In this document: positions 33,337-40,268 of the stretch, piece by piece | Layout of the letters: each line of letters opens with the position of its first letter | How positions within the stretch are numbered: position 1 is the first letter of the stretch | IMG/VR virus record: IMGVR_UViG_3300046777_000773 | Coordinates: 1 to 60,347 of that record | Length of the DNA stretch: 60,347 bases | Origin: a virus | Direction: 5' to 3' (one strand) | Position numbers and translations under genes: made by a program | The notes under the pieces: model-generated | Database searches by the model: none | The model's input: the letters and a program-made list of their open reading frames with translations, nothing else | What the model was told of the DNA's origin: nothing

Positions 33337-34140
33337 TTATTTTCCTGCGACCAAGCGATCCACCATCGAGGCAAGGTCGTAGGGTTCGGTTGCCTTGATG
33401 AGGGTCGGCGCGGAGGTGCGAAGCGAAGCCTTGTCAGTGGCCGCCGTCTTGATGGAACGGTTGCCAGCACGGTCCACTTCCAGATGCCAGATGTCCGAGA
33501 AGTAGGTCTGCATCTTCTTCGAGAACTTGACGCCCACACCGACCGGAACGTCACGCGCCTTGCCGATGATCTTGCCCTGGTCGTCAGTGTCTCCGGTCTG
33601 CATGATGTGCGTCAGCATGATGACCGTGGCACCCATCTTGTTGCCAGTCAGGTGGTCGAGGATAGCGCCGTAGTACTTGCCTGCCACGTTGTAGAGGGAG
33701 CGCCCGTCACGCTTGGCTTCGGGGTCCTCTTGTGCAGCGAGCAACAGGAGTTCACCGAGGAAGGTGCCGCTGTCAATGACGACAACATCCTTCGCAGTCC
33801 ATGAGGTGCAGGGTCCGAGGTCTTCGCCGCCTTCCACCTTCCAATGCTCAAGCATCTTGCAGAACCGACGCATTGCATCGAGTGCTTGCTTGCTGGCGCT
33901 GCCCGTTCCGGCGAACAGGTTGGTGCCCGAGATCTTCGCCGCCGCGTAGGTGCTGACGTAAACGTCGGCTGCATTGTCGCGCAGATACGAGCCAATGACA
34001 CGCGTGTTCTGGTCGAAGTCGTGGATCATGATCCGGTAGCCTGCGTTCGCAAGCTGGGCGAGTGAGCCGGTCTTGCCGGAGGCAGCTTCGCCGCAGAGCA
34101 GGATGCGCGGGGGCAGTTTTGTTTCGCTAAATTTGGGCAT
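33337..34140 (-). CDS. Sak4-like RecA-fold recombinase ATPase
   Basis: A 267-residue protein with Walker A GEAASGKT (about 14-21), FDQNTRV (about 43), Walker B DVVVIDSG (about 116) and GATVIMLTHIMQ (sensor-type strand). The minimal RecA core without the L1/L2 extensions matches Sak4/AAA_24 phage recombination ATPases, which anneal or exchange ssDNA with an SSB-like partner. Gene order (nuclease, Sak4, SSB-like) supports this. The start at 34,140 overlaps the upstream gene by 14 bases. Confidence 0.75.
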   Translation of the reverse strand: MPKFSETKLPPRILLCGEAASGKTGSLAQLANAGYRIMIHDFDQNTRVIGSYLRDNAADVYVSTYAAAKISGTNLFAGTGSASKQALDAMRRFCKMLEHWKVEGGEDLGPCTSWTAKDVVVIDSGTFLGELLLLAAQEDPEAKRDGRSLYNVAGKYYGAILDHLTGNKMGATVIMLTHIMQTGDTDDQGKIIGKARDVPVGVGVKFSKKMQTYFSDIWHLEVDRAGNRSIKTAATDKASLRTSAPTLIKATEPYDLASMVDRLVAGK

Positions 34141-35023
34141 CGAAAAGGGACTCCGTGATTGAGGGTGTTGTTGGTATGTTGCGGGGATCAGCGGCCCACT
34201 GGCTACAGAATCTTGCGGCAGCGCAGTGATCCATGCAGCGAGTAGCTTCACCCGGACGATGTTCTACATGAAAAGCTACAGAAGTGGAAGCGAATTGTGC
34301 AGCCTCTTCTGGATTATCGAACAGCCTGACGGCACGCACGTTGCCGCGCTTCATGACTGCCCACTTGGCAGGCTTCGCCCAGATGTCTCGCTCGGAACAA
34401 GAGGGAGGTTCGGCTAGCTGGTGAAGGCGGACACGCTCTTCGATGAAGGCGTCGATGGTGTCGTCGTCCCAGACAGGAATGTCGATCTTGTAGCCGGGCG
34501 CAGGAGGGTAACCTGCTGTGGTGCGGGCCTTCCTCTCGCTGAAGTCACGGATGAACACATCGACATGGATCTGGTTGATGACGAGACCCTTCTCCTTTTG
34601 AAGCATGCGCTTGTAGATGTTGGTCTGCTGCACCCACTCCTCGGGGATCTTGCCGTCAGCTACCTTGTAGGCTTTGCAGTTCTTGAGGTCGCGCAAGATG
34701 CCAGGACCGATGAGGACGCCGTCGAACTGACCCTTGATCTTCCAGCCTAGGTAGTGGGTGTAGATAGTCTTCTCGGTCAGCAATTGCAGGTTGCCCGAGG
34801 CTGCCCGTTCTGCGACGACGTGCATAGCTTGACCGTGCAGTGCAGCAAGACGCTGGCTAACATCGACTTCGATCTCATCATCATGCTTCTCTAGCAGGTA
34901 TCGCATCTGAGGCGGGGACAGAAGTCCCGTCACTGAGATGTGGGCATCACCCTTGCTGTAGGTATCGTTCTCTACGGCGGTGACGAATACCTCTGAGACG
35001 TTGTACTTGTTGGTCAGGATCAT
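34127..35023 (-). CDS. Cas4/RecB-like PD-(D/E)XK exonuclease with Cys cluster
   Basis: A 298-residue nuclease. LHGQAMHVV supplies the metal-binding His. GQFDGVLIGPGILRDLKNCK contains the D...DxK core, and EEWVQQTNIYKRML is the QxxxY helix of RecB-family nucleases. Four Cys (CSERDIW, CMDHC, ARFC) near residues 208-285 fit the Fe-S cluster of Cas4/AddB types. Likely a 5'-3' or processing exonuclease producing ssDNA for the adjacent Sak4 protein. No CRISPR genes are present, so a Cas1-partner role is unlikely. Confidence 0.75.
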   Translation of the reverse strand: MILTNKYNVSEVFVTAVENDTYSKGDAHISVTGLLSPPQMRYLLEKHDDEIEVDVSQRLAALHGQAMHVVAERAASGNLQLLTEKTIYTHYLGWKIKGQFDGVLIGPGILRDLKNCKAYKVADGKIPEEWVQQTNIYKRMLQKEKGLVINQIHVDVFIRDFSERKARTTAGYPPAPGYKIDIPVWDDDTIDAFIEERVRLHQLAEPPSCSERDIWAKPAKWAVMKRGNVRAVRLFDNPEEAAQFASTSVAFHVEHRPGEATRCMDHCAAARFCSQWAADPRNIPTTPSITESLFDAQI

Positions 35024-35307
35024 AGCACAGTGTCCAGTATGTCTGGCGCCGCCGAGGGCGCGGGTTTCTTTTTGCGTGAGGCGTTGGCCTTCTTCATCTT
35101 GGTCGCAGCCTCCGCTATCGCGGCATCATCGGCGCGTGCCTTCCGGTTCCGCACATTGATCTTGCTGATCTCCTCGATGACCTGTTCCAGATTGGCAGGC
35201 GTCATTTCTTCGGGGTCACGGGCAAAGACCTGGGCGCGGGTCAGCTTCTCTAAAGGAAGAGCAACGCCCCCATCAGCAGCATCGCGTGTATCAGTTTCAT
35301 TTGCCAT
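35020..35307 (-). CDS. Early protein with basic C-terminus
   Basis: A 95-residue protein from the ATG at 35,307 (GGAGAGG upstream). The middle is LTRAQVFARDPEEMTPANLE and VIEEISKINVRNRKARAD. The tail is Lys-rich (KMKKANASRKKKPAPSAAP). It overlaps the nuclease gene by four bases and may be an accessory to it. No family known. Confidence 0.5.
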   Translation of the reverse strand: MANETDTRDAADGGVALPLEKLTRAQVFARDPEEMTPANLEQVIEEISKINVRNRKARADDAAIAEAATKMKKANASRKKKPAPSAAPDILDTVL

Positions 35308-35554
35308 AGACCTCTCCATGTATCCTGTCATATTCGCGGTGCAGTAAGCCGAGCCAATCACCAAGCGTATCGAGCAAGGCAATGCCCCCCAATTTGTCGA
35401 AGTCTTTGAGGATGACAACCTCCCCTTCGACTGCGTCCATGTCCAAGATCAAGTATCCAACGGGTGTGCTATGCTTGACTTGCTTCTTGCGTTCTTTCGG
35501 GTCGCCATAATCGAGACCGGCTAGCCGGTGTGTTCTGAATGAAACATCATCCAT
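35297..35554 (-). CDS. Small hypothetical protein
   Basis: An 85-residue alpha/beta protein: VGYLILDMDAVEGEVVILKD then LLDTLGDWLGLLHREYDRI. It begins inside the stop of the preceding short gene (overlap of eight bases) and ends overlapping the next start. No recognised domain. Confidence 0.5.
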   Translation of the reverse strand: MDDVSFRTHRLAGLDYGDPKERKKQVKHSTPVGYLILDMDAVEGEVVILKDFDKLGGIALLDTLGDWLGLLHREYDRIHGEVYGK

Positions 35555-35714
35555 GTGATGATCCTTTGCGTATAGGTTTGGTGGCCCGCCATATCCAATG
35601 ATGGGCCTTTCTTATGTTGGTGGTCTCGTGGACTACCTGATTGTCAGGAAGCCTGACTTCGACGCGCCCATCCGAGGACCGACGCACCATCAGGTAGCCA
35701 CGATAGACCTTCAT
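35547..35714 (-). CDS. Short basic protein, translationally coupled
   Basis: A 55-residue protein, MKVYRGYLMVRRSSDGRVEV then RLPDNQVVHETTNI and a WIWRATKPIRK end. The ATG overlaps the stop of the upstream gene (ATGA) and its own stop overlaps the next gene. It therefore fills an otherwise empty 157-base gap and is very probably real. Function unknown. Confidence 0.6.
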   Translation of the reverse strand: MKVYRGYLMVRRSSDGRVEVRLPDNQVVHETTNIRKAHHWIWRATKPIRKGSSHG

Positions 35715-35962
35715 TTCGTGACGCCAAGAAACCTGAAGTGTTCGATCAGCTTGAGCAGTTCGTGATGCGCCAGTTCCAGCTTCCCGTTCAGATCATGGTG
35801 CTTGGCCCAGCTTTCGGAGCAGCTAGGCAGGCTTTCTTGAAGGCGCTCAAGGTCGTCATTGATCATGGCACCAACGGTGGCCGCGTCCTGCATAGCCTCC
35901 TCGATAGCCCACTCCTGCTCCGACATGTTGACGTAGTCAGGTTCGCCGCGAATCGTATCCAT
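35711..35962 (-). CDS. Hypothetical helical early protein
   Basis: An 83-residue protein from the ATG at 35,962, preceded by AAGGAGGATAT. Acidic N-terminus (YVNMSEQEWAIEEAMQDAAT) and helical C-terminus (LNGKLELAHHELLKLIEHFR). The start overlaps the upstream stop by one base. Not recognised. Confidence 0.55.
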   Translation of the reverse strand: MDTIRGEPDYVNMSEQEWAIEEAMQDAATVGAMINDDLERLQESLPSCSESWAKHHDLNGKLELAHHELLKLIEHFRFLGVTK

Positions 35963-36201
35963 CAGATGATATCCTCCTTGTAACGGTAAGCCTCGCAGGC
36001 TGCGAGAACATTCAGAATGCCCTTGGCTGTAGCACAATGCTTGCTCGTCGCCAAGCGGTAGGTAAGGTAGGTGCCGGACTTGGCAAGCTCGTCATAGTCC
36101 CGCGCCATCTCCTCAAGTAACCCCATGATCTGCCCCTCCAGCTTGAGGAAGGGATGCTTCTGGAGGTCGGTTGCCCGACCAGTCCTCATGCTAAACGCCA
36201 T
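35962..36201 (-). CDS. Hypothetical helical early protein
   Basis: A 79-residue protein with two helices (LEGQIMGLLEEMARDYDELA and KHCATAKGILNVLAACEAYR). I use the ATG at 36,201; an upstream TTG would add ten residues. It is part of the leftward early operon and has no recognised motif. Confidence 0.5.
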   Translation of the reverse strand: MAFSMRTGRATDLQKHPFLKLEGQIMGLLEEMARDYDELAKSGTYLTYRLATSKHCATAKGILNVLAACEAYRYKEDII

Positions 36202-36238
36202 AGCTTGCGCCCCCACCGAATGTAGATCCAACCCAAAG

Positions 36239-36258
36239 CCCCCCGCCTGATACGGGGG
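36239..36258 (-). terminator. Possible hairpin/attenuator
   Basis: On the minus strand CCCCC and GGGGG pair around a nine-base loop, followed by GCTTTGGG. It lies in the 82-base gap between two early genes. The short pyrimidine run makes strong termination doubtful. Confidence 0.3.
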
Positions 36259-36283
36259 AACCAGTAGAACGGACGCTGGGCCA

Positions 36284-36649
36284 TCACGATACCCGCATCA
36301 TGCGAATGCCGTCAGACTCACGGCGCAAGTGAACGCGCAAGTCAGGGGCGTGGTAGCGCATGCCGTTCACAACCTTGGCCGCCTCGGCTACGCCCATGGC
36401 AGGGTTGGCATGGGGCACCAGCTTTTCCTGACCCACTTCAAGGGACCGGATGATGGCTGTCAGGTTGTCACGGGTGGCCGAGTAGCGGGGCGTGTAGTCA
36501 GGCGCCAGAACCTCGGGCGTCTTGATGTCAGGCTTCTTCAGTTCGGCCTTGGGCTTGCGCGGCTTGGGTGCGGTAGCTTCCAGCTTGGCGAGGTCGGTCA
36601 AGGGGATACGCAGCTTGAGGCGGCCCAGCGAAATTGACAGGTGCTTCAT
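36284..36649 (-). CDS. Hypothetical early protein, Lys/Pro-rich centre
   Basis: A 121-residue protein from the ATG at 36,649 with AAGGAAG upstream. It begins MKHLSISLGRLKLRIPLTDL, continues with a Lys/Pro region (KPRKPKAELKKPDIKTPEVL), and ends with RYSATRDNLTAIIRSLEVGQ and basic segments. It may bind nucleic acid. No family recognised. Confidence 0.5.
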   Translation of the reverse strand: MKHLSISLGRLKLRIPLTDLAKLEATAPKPRKPKAELKKPDIKTPEVLAPDYTPRYSATRDNLTAIIRSLEVGQEKLVPHANPAMGVAEAAKVVNGMRYHAPDLRVHLRRESDGIRMMRVS

Positions 36650-36663
36650 GATCGGCTTCCTTC

Positions 36664-36774
36664 TCAGGCGTTGATAGCGTCGACGACAATGAGCGTCATC
36701 GAAACCCACAGCAGCAGGTTCAGGGAAATGAGGGTGGCCAGGATTGCCTTTTCCATGATAGGGTTTTCGAACAT
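36664..36774 (-). CDS. Single-TM micropeptide, first gene of the leftward early block
   Basis: A 36-residue peptide, MFENPIMEK followed by one hydrophobic helix (AILATLISLNLLLWVSMTLI). CAAGGAGATC lies upstream of the ATG. A longer frame to 36,867 exists, but the ribosome site favours the short form. Promoter-proximal small membrane peptides in phages often target host membrane functions, though nothing specific can be said here. Confidence 0.5.
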   Translation of the reverse strand: MFENPIMEKAILATLISLNLLLWVSMTLIVVDAINA

Positions 36775-36862
36775 TAGATGATCTCCTTGCTTGCGCCGCT
36801 TGATTGCGACAACACCTACATAGCCCAGTCGCAAGAGGATTGAAAGATAATTTTGGTTAAGC

Positions 36863-36891
36863 ATCACATTTCAAATAGTTACAGGTTGCAA
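36863..36891 (-). promoter_or_regulatory. Candidate promoter of the leftward early block
   Basis: On the minus strand, TTGCAA (36,891-36,886), a 17-bp spacer and TGTGAT (36,868-36,863) lie about 90 bases before the first early gene. The -10 is imperfect. The repeat module at 37.0-37.26 kb lies just upstream and could carry additional promoters. Confidence 0.4.
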
Positions 36892-37002
36892 TTAAAGCTA
36901 CCTCTCAGGATCAAGGTGGTGCGCGGGAGCGCCCAAGGGGGTTGCATTTCCAGCCGGTTTGTTTTAAAATGAAGGTTCCTTCCACCCTTCCGTGGTCCGT
37001 CC

Positions 37003-37286
37003 ATATACTTTACAAACGACAATCAAATAAGACCCTCACCAGACCCTCACCAGAGACTTTCCTTATGGCATCAGCAACAAATGCAAAAGGTGAGAAAGTG
37101 AGAGTGGTGAGGGACCATCTTCCCCTATTGAAAAGAGATATATAATATATAAAAGAACCCGAAACGGCGCTCACCATTCTCACCTGGGTGGATTCTCCTT
37201 ACATATCAATGACTTGCCCGGTGATGGTTTACAAACGACACTCACCAACCCTCACGGGCGCGGGGTATTTAGCATTTGTAAAGTAT
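37003..37286. repeat. Mirrored repeat module 1 (GGTGAG half-sites around AT-rich core)
   Basis: No gene lies in 36,868-37,576. This part holds CTCACC at 37,035 and 37,046; direct half-sites GGTGAG, AGTGAG, GGTGAG at 37,089, 37,097 and 37,106; and an AT-rich core with TATATAATATATAAAAG near 37,138-37,155. CTCACC follows at 37,170 and 37,179 and again at 37,241. ACTTTACAAA-type motifs flank it (about 37,008 and, inverted, 37,276). The last GGTGAG and first CTCACC are about 59 bases apart, the same as in module 2. Candidate replication origin or divergent operator-promoter. Confidence 0.75.
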
Positions 37287-37306
37287 CTGGCCCAGGCAAA
37301 AAGAAA

Positions 37307-37345
37307 CCCCGCCGGAAGCCTAAGCCGCCAGACGGGGTCCCCGCG
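37307..37345 (-). terminator. Leftward terminator 2 (backup)
   Basis: On the minus strand a CCCCG...CGGGG hairpin (37,337-37,333 with 37,311-37,307) is followed by TTTCTTTTT. It lies beyond terminator 1 and would stop leftward transcripts before repeat module 1. A 32-base direct repeat (37,277 and 37,426, about 28 matches) links the two terminators. Confidence 0.6.
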
Positions 37346-37446
37346 AAGCATTGCTGCCACGCCTTGTGGTGGTTTCTATGTAGCAGCGTGCGCCCCACAA
37401 TGCAACCCCCGGATTCCTTAAATTGTGTAAAGTACCTGGCGCGGGT

Positions 37447-37481
37447 AAAAAGAAACCGGGCGCCCTTTCGAGCAACCCGGT
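37447..37481 (-). terminator. Leftward terminator 1 of the small cassette
   Basis: On the minus strand ACCGGG (37,481) and CCCGGT (37,460) form a stem with a 15-base loop, followed by TTTCTTTTT. It lies about 100 bases after the last gene of the 39.5-37.6 kb leftward cassette. Confidence 0.7.
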
Positions 37482-37576
37482 CTAAGTTTACAAGGGGAAT
37501 GTGCCGCCGAGGGGATAGTCAGAAAGCAAAGGAGGAACCCCGGCGACCCTCACTATATAGCAGAGGCGCGCTTCCT

Positions 37577-37759
37577 TCACAAGGGGGTTGTGTGCCATTT
37601 TATTTTGTGCGCCGCATGCACGTCGACACTGGCCTTGTAAATGAGCCACGTTACAATACGCAACAAGTCATCTGGGTCTGGCGGCAGGGCGCTGCGCTGT
37701 AGATACTCATGCAGGATGGCGCTTGCGTCCGCCTTACTCATGCCCTCTGGCAGTAACAT
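37577..37759 (-). CDS. Small hypothetical protein, end of the control-region cassette
   Basis: A 60-residue protein starting MLLPEGMSKADASAILHEYL, with LPPDPDDLLRIVTWLIYKAS. Helical. Its ribosome site lies in a 19-base leader (TTACAAATGTAAAGGAATC-like) that is repeated before the neighbouring gene. No function recognised. Confidence 0.5.
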   Translation of the reverse strand: MLLPEGMSKADASAILHEYLQRSALPPDPDDLLRIVTWLIYKASVDVHAAHKIKWHTTPL

Positions 37760-37761
37760 GG

Positions 37762-38004
37762 TCAGGATTCCTTTACATTTGTTACGGATTCTAGCTCGGG
37801 CAGATCGACATAATAATGGTATTCGATTTCATCTGCTTCGCAGCCCGGCACGTAGTGCCAGCCCTTGATGTATTTGTTGGCGGCGCGGTCATGGGCTACG
37901 TCCTTCGCGGCCTCCTCGCTGGACGCCCACACGTCGACGCACGCTGTGTAAAGCTTGGTTATGGTGCGTTCTATTTGCACCTTGTAAAGCTTCGATTCTG
38001 TCAT
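37762..38004 (-). CDS. Hypothetical protein of the control-region cassette
   Basis: An 80-residue protein. KLYKVQIERTITKLYTACVD then VWASSEEAAKDVAHDRAANK and acidic EADEIEYHYYVDLPELES resemble small two-strand-one-helix proteins seen in many mobile elements. The ATG at 38,004 is preferred over an upstream TTG. The leader before it is nearly identical to that of the next gene. Confidence 0.5.
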   Translation of the reverse strand: MTESKLYKVQIERTITKLYTACVDVWASSEEAAKDVAHDRAANKYIKGWHYVPGCEADEIEYHYYVDLPELESVTNVKES

Positions 38005-38040
38005 AGCCAAGATTCCTTTACATTTGTTAAGGGTTGCGGG

Positions 38041-38352
38041 TTACCATACGCCAAGAGCTTCTAGGTTCTGGCGGTCTCTATCCATAGCAATGCGGAGATC
38101 GCGTGGCAATACGTCAAAGAAAGCCACGATTTCCTTGTGAACCGCGCGCTGTTCTGGCGTCATGAATAGCAGCGCAGCAAGGCTTGCCTTGTAGGGATTG
38201 CAGGCAAGCATTGCGCCCTGCCATGCGGCATAGGCTAGGGTGTTGCTTGGCGGGGCTTGCGCTAACAGCCTGCTTTTGCGCTGGCCTTTTTTGACAAGCG
38301 CATCACGCAGGGCTTGCGCGGCATTGTCGGAAAGCTTGGCGGTGATGGTCAT
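38041..38352 (-). CDS. Hypothetical protein of the control-region cassette
   Basis: A 103-residue helical protein (KLSDNAAQALRDALVKKGQR; MTPEQRAVHKEIVAFFDVLP; RDLRIAMDRDRQNLEALGVW). Basic N-terminal half and no obvious domain. It might regulate from this location, but no helix-turn-helix is evident to me. Confidence 0.5.
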   Translation of the reverse strand: MTITAKLSDNAAQALRDALVKKGQRKSRLLAQAPPSNTLAYAAWQGAMLACNPYKASLAALLFMTPEQRAVHKEIVAFFDVLPRDLRIAMDRDRQNLEALGVW

Positions 38353-38355
38353 GGT

Positions 38356-38550
38356 TTATTGCTCCCAAGGGAAGGATGTTTTACCGCGCGCGATTGCGTG
38401 GCGGGCATAGGCTTGATCGCGTAGGCGTGTCAGTTTTTCGATAGCGCGCTTGTCACCATACCGGATTGCATCGCGCAAAGCATGGGCATGGCGTTGTGCG
38501 GTGGCAAGGTGGCGTGCGGCAAGGCGCGTATTGCGGATGATTTCAGACAT
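38356..38550 (-). CDS. Small basic helical protein
   Basis: A 64-residue protein from the ATG at 38,550 (AAAGGAGCC upstream). It is very rich in Arg, Ala and His: LAARHLATAQRHAHALRDAI and KLTRLRDQAYARHAIARGK. It is probably a helical hairpin binding nucleic acid. Not recognised. Confidence 0.5.
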   Translation of the reverse strand: MSEIIRNTRLAARHLATAQRHAHALRDAIRYGDKRAIEKLTRLRDQAYARHAIARGKTSFPWEQ

Positions 38551-38551
38551 A

Positions 38552-39232
38552 TTAGGCTCCTTTCGCAATGGCGGCGGCGGCGCGCTTGCTGGCGCCATGG
38601 GCAGGGAAGCCGACAATTACAGCCCTGTCCCTTACCGCGCAAAGCTTGCAGGACATGCATGTGACGTCGTCGCGATAGGTAGCCGGGCATGTGACTACCC
38701 TGCGGCCCTCTGGCGTGACGGTATCAGCGCGTTGCCCTTCTGGTGCATCTAGCACAACCACAACAGGACCAATATCAAGCGCCGCCAGCGTATCGGCATG
38801 GTCTAGCGTGTTGGCGCTTAGGTTTACCGTGAAACCCATGTTGTTTGCGTAGGCGATAAGAGTAGCGTTGTCGGCATGGGCGGGGGGCTTGTGCGTGTAG
38901 GTGAAGCCGCGGCGCCCGATGTTGGCTTCAATGAGCTTGCACATAGCTTGGCGGTTTATGGTATCGCCCTCGCCCGGCAAATCGCCCGCTTGGTTGTGGC
39001 GCCATAGCGTTCCCTCTGGCAGGGCAGCGATGCTATCGCAAAGGGCTTCCAATGTTCCGCCCGCCTTGCCTTCTGTTACTTTGCGCCAATGGATTGCCAA
39101 TGGCCCGCCGGATGCGTAGCACCCCTTGGCAGAAAGCGGGCAGGATGGCGGGCACGTGGTCGCGCTTGTCGTGGTGACAGGGATAGGCCCTGTTTTCACG
39201 TTTCGGCTTTTGGGCGTGAAATGGTAATACAT
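38552..39232 (-). CDS. Cys-rich phage protein (DUF7227-like)
   Basis: A 226-residue protein. NVKTGPIPVTTTSATTCPPS followed by CPLSAKGCYA, a centre with LWRHNQAGDLPGEGDTINRQ, FTYTHKPPAHADN and NLSANTLDHAD, and C-terminal CPATYRDDVTCMSCKLCAV. I recall this family from phages and plasmids as DUF7227. The paired Cys clusters at both ends suggest a metal or Fe-S site, and the alternating strand-helix pattern resembles a TIM-barrel-like fold. It is the largest gene of the cassette. Function unknown. Confidence 0.6.
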   Translation of the reverse strand: MYYHFTPKSRNVKTGPIPVTTTSATTCPPSCPLSAKGCYASGGPLAIHWRKVTEGKAGGTLEALCDSIAALPEGTLWRHNQAGDLPGEGDTINRQAMCKLIEANIGRRGFTYTHKPPAHADNATLIAYANNMGFTVNLSANTLDHADTLAALDIGPVVVVLDAPEGQRADTVTPEGRRVVTCPATYRDDVTCMSCKLCAVRDRAVIVGFPAHGASKRAAAAIAKGA

Positions 39233-39247
39233 AGGTGTGGGGTCCTT

Positions 39248-39451
39248 TCAGATGCTTTCCAATTCACGGGTTAAATCGGCAATGTGCAAGCGCAATTCCA
39301 TGCGGCGTGCGTCTAGGGCGGCTTCGGCGGCTTCGCGTGTCTTGAACCATTGGCGGGGTGGGGAACCCATGGTGTAGTCTGAAATATAGCCTGGGGGTTC
39401 ATACCATACGCCACCATGTGAGCATCCATAAAGACGGCCTTTGTTTGTCAT
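39248..39451 (-). CDS. Small hypothetical protein, first gene of the cassette
   Basis: A 67-residue protein from the ATG at 39,451 (AAAGGAAACC upstream). MTNKGRLYGCSHGGVWYEPP then a helix WFKTREAAEAALDARRMELR. Similar short strand-helix proteins are common in phages. No function recognised. Confidence 0.5.
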   Translation of the reverse strand: MTNKGRLYGCSHGGVWYEPPGYISDYTMGSPPRQWFKTREAAEAALDARRMELRLHIADLTRELESI

Positions 39452-40028
39452 AGCGTGGTTTCCTTTGGAGTGGCGTGATTGCCTGAGACACAATAGAGCA
39501 TCAAAGGGAAGGGATTGGAAGCCCCTTTCGATTAAATTGTGATAAGTAATTTTGGGTAAATGTTGTGAGGGGTTAATAAGTAGGAAGCTATCTATTGCCT
39601 GCTATTTTAGGGGAAGCTAATATAAAGGTATGTGCATAGGTTTGTGGAAATTAGGACCGATCCGGACCTATCTCCCGCACGCATAGCTCCCGCCAAGCCA
39701 TGCGCGTAACGCATACCTCACATAAGTGTGACATATTTACAACACATGGCCCACCCCGCGAAAGAAACATAACAAAAGTAAACTATTATCGCATGCAGGA
39801 TTTGTGCCAGACGCGCACGCGGGCAATACCCGAGTCGCGGAGTCGGGAATGTAATGTTATAACGTAACGGCGCGGGGTGTTTGCAAACCGTTAATTAATT
39901 TATGGCAATTTCCTGGCGCGGGGGGTAGCCCGGGGCGGGGGCGGAAAAATGTGGCCGGTCAGGGTCTTTGTCAGTATGCCCCTACCAAAATCGCGCGTAT
40001 TTTTAGACTTGCCACATTTTCGCCACAA
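39452..40028. other. Noncoding control region between cassette and the 40.0-kb gene
   Basis: I see no gene in these 577 bases. Features: an imperfect 20-bp palindrome at 39,651-39,670 (TTAGGACCGATCCGGACCTA); a GTTATAAC palindrome near 39,857; TTAATTAATTTAT next to a very G-rich run at about 39,917-39,944 (G6, G4, G5); and an inverted repeat AAAATGTGGC (39,946) / GCCACATTTT (40,011). AT-rich and G-rich patches side by side, with palindromes, are typical of origins and operator regions. Nothing here proves either. Confidence 0.5.
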
Positions 40029-40229
40029 TCACCCTAGGCTATCCGCCCACTCCTGAAGCCGATCCCGCTCCTCCGGCGCTGGCAACTCAGGCAACTCGCT
40101 TTGACCCTTAATGCCCAGGCGCCCCTCGACCACCTTCAGACGCACCTTCAGATCCCAGACCATCCGGTGTAAGTCCATCGCCACATTCAATGCGACCATC
40201 TGCCTAACCTCTTCTTTACCTACTGGCAT
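40029..40229 (-). CDS. Small coiled-coil protein
   Basis: A 66-residue protein from the ATG at 40,229 (AGGGAAGT directly upstream; an ATG 15 bases earlier is possible). VRQMVALNVAMDLHRMVWDL and KVRLKVVEGRLGIKGQSELP form a helix-turn pattern, ending in ERDRLQEWADSLG. It is the only gene between the noncoding region and repeat module 2. Function unknown. Confidence 0.5.
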   Translation of the reverse strand: MPVGKEEVRQMVALNVAMDLHRMVWDLKVRLKVVEGRLGIKGQSELPELPAPEERDRLQEWADSLG

Positions 40230-40268
40230 ACTTCCCTGTACCATGGCCGGACCCGCACGTCAACCCCG

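Noticed and set aside
34127-35023. Cas4 as evidence for a phage CRISPR adaptation system
   Set aside because: No Cas1, Cas2, leader or repeat array occurs in the window. Linkage to Sak4- and SSB-like genes fits recombination better.
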